This document shows positions 62,643 through 64,000 of a stretch of DNA of 64,000 bases, piece after piece. A model generated the notes under the pieces. That model had not been told where the DNA came from. It saw only the letters and a program-made list of their open reading frames with translations, and searched no databases. The position numbers were made by a program, and so were the translations under genes. Positions within the stretch are counted from its first letter, which is position 1. Every line of letters begins with the position of its first letter. Source of the DNA: Mesotoga prima MesG1.Ag.4.2 (GTDB lineage Bacteria; Thermotogota; Thermotogae; Petrotogales; Kosmotogaceae); contig NC_017934.1 of NCBI RefSeq assembly GCF_000147715.2, positions 1,860,001 through 1,924,000 of the forward strand, written 5' to 3'.

Positions 62643-62969
62643 AGACTGTGGAACCCTTTTAGTTTGCGATTTGCCATCATCAGTCCACTGTACTAGGAAT
62701 CGGAATTCCGGCGAAGATCGTGCTGGAGCGCAAGGCAGGGCAGGGACATCCCAGGTCGCAATGCCGGCTAAGAACATGCCGGGACGCGAGGCCGACTGCT
62801 TCGGGAAGTGATGCCCTTATAGAACATTGGACGCAATACACTGAGGAGCATCAGTGGACGCAAGGCTGGGCAAGAACTGCCCAGGTCGCAATGCTCGCTT
62901 CGCGGGGAAAGAGCGGATGAACACTGATGAAAGCCACGTTGCCGGTCAACGGTTCTCCCTGCCGAGCGG
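62643..62969. other. Intergenic repeat region
   Basis: Includes two versions of a 43-bp module, the second with a perfect CTGGGCA/TGCCCAG stem (about 62728-62768 and 62852-62893; relative at 20156), and a GGTCAACGGTTC module cut by the IS256 insertion. No gene is supported. Confidence 0.55.
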
Positions 62970-64000
62970 GAGTATGTAAAGAAGATTGTGTAAACCCTCT
63001 AGAATGGAAGAGAAGATTGGAGGGAAAAGAAGATGAAATTTGACAGAGAAAAGATCAAGTCGTTAATCGAGAAGAATGGATTTGAAAACGTTGGAGATGT
63101 TCAAGAGGCAATGAAGGAATTGTTTGGTGACGTAATCAAAGAAATGCTTGAAGGAGAACTGGAAGATGAGCTTGGATATTCGAAGCATGACTACAAGAAC
63201 AAAGAGACTGACAATTCCAGGAATGGACATAGCAAGAAGACAGTTAGGAGCGATTACGGAGAAATAGAACTTGAGATACCAAGAGACAGGAAAGGTGAAT
63301 TTGAACCGGTTGTTGTGAAGAAACACCAGAGGGACATTTCTGGTATAGAGGATCAGATAATCTCCATGTATGCAAGGGGAATGACAGTAAGAGATATTCA
63401 GAGTCATATAGAGGATATCTACGGTTCCAGATTGTCTGCAGAGAGCGTAAGCAGGATAACGGACAAGATACTGCCACTGGTCTCCGAATGGAGAAACAGA
63501 CCATTAGAATCTGCGTATGCGATAGTCTACATGGATGCCGTATTCTTCAGGGTCGTTGAAAGCAACCAGGTAAGGAAGAAAGCACTCTATATAGCCTTAG
63601 GAGTATCCCTAAATGGCCACAAAGACATTCTAGGCATGTGGATAAGTGAAACAGAAGGAGCAAGCTACTGGCTAAGCATTCTCAACGAATTGAAGAATCG
63701 CGGGGTTGAAGACGTGGCAATCTTCTCAATAGATGCATTAAGCCGGAATGGAAGAAGCCATAGAGGCTGTATATCCATTCTCAGAGGTTCAGAAGTGCAT
63801 AGTTCACCAGATAAGAAACACCATGAGATATGTTACCTGGAGGGATCGTAGACCTCTAGCACGCGATCTCAAGACAATTTATCAGGCACCTACAAGAGAG
63901 GCAGGATGGAATGCATTGCTTGCACTAGAAGAGAAGTGGGGCGACAAATACCACTTGTCAATAAAAAGCTGGAAAGATAACTGGGAAACTCTCTCAACCT
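62970..64000 (+). mobile_element. IS256-family element, second copy (runs off window)
   Basis: The end GAGTATGTAAAGAAG and the inner TTGTGTAAACCC match the end of the copy at 38922-40250. The bases CCGAGCGG (62962-62969) are the expected target duplication, whose partner lies outside the window. Confidence 0.9.
63033..64000 (+). pseudogene. IS256-family transposase, frameshifted copy
   Basis: It is identical to the transposase at 38973-40187 for about 240 codons, up to DALS. There an extra C (AAGCCGG against AAGCGG, at 63742-63745) shifts the frame, giving RNGRSHRG in place of GMEEAIEA. The original sequence continues in the other frame to the window edge. The lesion falls within the catalytic domain, so this copy cannot make functional transposase but could be moved by the intact one. 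Confidence 0.9.

Overview
The window looks like a chromosomal segment of a mesophilic Thermotogota bacterium. A Mesotoga/Kosmotoga-type genome is my best inference, from carbohydrate ABC-importer operons with glycan hydrolases, BMP-type importers, YibE/F and many short palindromic interspersed repeats. I cannot run a search to confirm the genus. I see no rRNA, tRNA or CRISPR array.

Layout. (1) 1399-9153 (minus): a LacI-controlled carbohydrate operon, in transcription order regulator, glucosidase/debranching-type enzyme, substrate-binding protein, two CUT1 permeases and a second (alpha/alpha)6 glycosidase-like gene whose 5' end is frameshifted. (2) 10509-18299 (plus): GntR/HutC regulator, two tandem BtpA/SgcQ-family proteins, a PfkB kinase and a complete BMP-type (nucleoside-like) importer. 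(3) 18300-26200: repeat-rich DNA with a decayed lipoprotein gene, an intact lipoprotein, a group IIC intron and a Fic protein. (4) 26210-33048: small membrane protein, SIR2-domain protein interrupted by an in-frame TAG, alkaline phosphatase, YibE/F protein, a truncated repeat-domain gene and a VOC protein. (5) 33147-38422 (minus): response regulator, histidine kinase, ABC ATPase and FtsX-type permease. (6) 38922-40250: an intact IS256-family element with an 8-bp target duplication. (7) 41218-50540: PH-like membrane protein, lipoprotein, Ser-type sulfatase with its radical-SAM maturase, a MarR / small membrane protein / 43-residue Cys-rich protein operon, an ArsR-ABC exporter unit and a TPR-GGDEF protein. 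(8) 50541-55947: repeats, a FocA/NirC channel and a second group II intron. (9) 55948-62574: an Eis-like acetyltransferase, then a minus-strand operon of GntR regulator (broken by TGA), CUT1 importer, nucleoside phosphorylase and an atypical SDR. (10) 62970-64000: start of a second, frameshifted IS256 copy.

How it works together. Three importer operons each pair a local regulator with uptake and intracellular processing enzymes: oligosaccharide cleavage in the first, kinase plus BtpA proteins in the second, phosphorolysis plus a dehydrogenase-like protein in the third. Operators can be read next to several regulators. In two operons a strong hairpin directly follows the binding-protein gene, as expected for keeping binding protein in excess over permease.

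The most unusual content is in the gaps. Elements of about 170-173 bp recur five times and are bounded by inverted copies of a 25-26 bp palindrome; a second type (about 155 bp) shares the left palindrome but ends in a different one. The palindrome stem varies by compensatory changes. The group IIC intron sits directly beside one of these palindromes, and both IS256 copies lie inside repeat modules, so the repeats appear to act as landing sites. Several genes (glycosidase, GntR, SIR2, second transposase) each carry a single disabling lesion, which points to ongoing decay or, less excitingly, to sequence errors.
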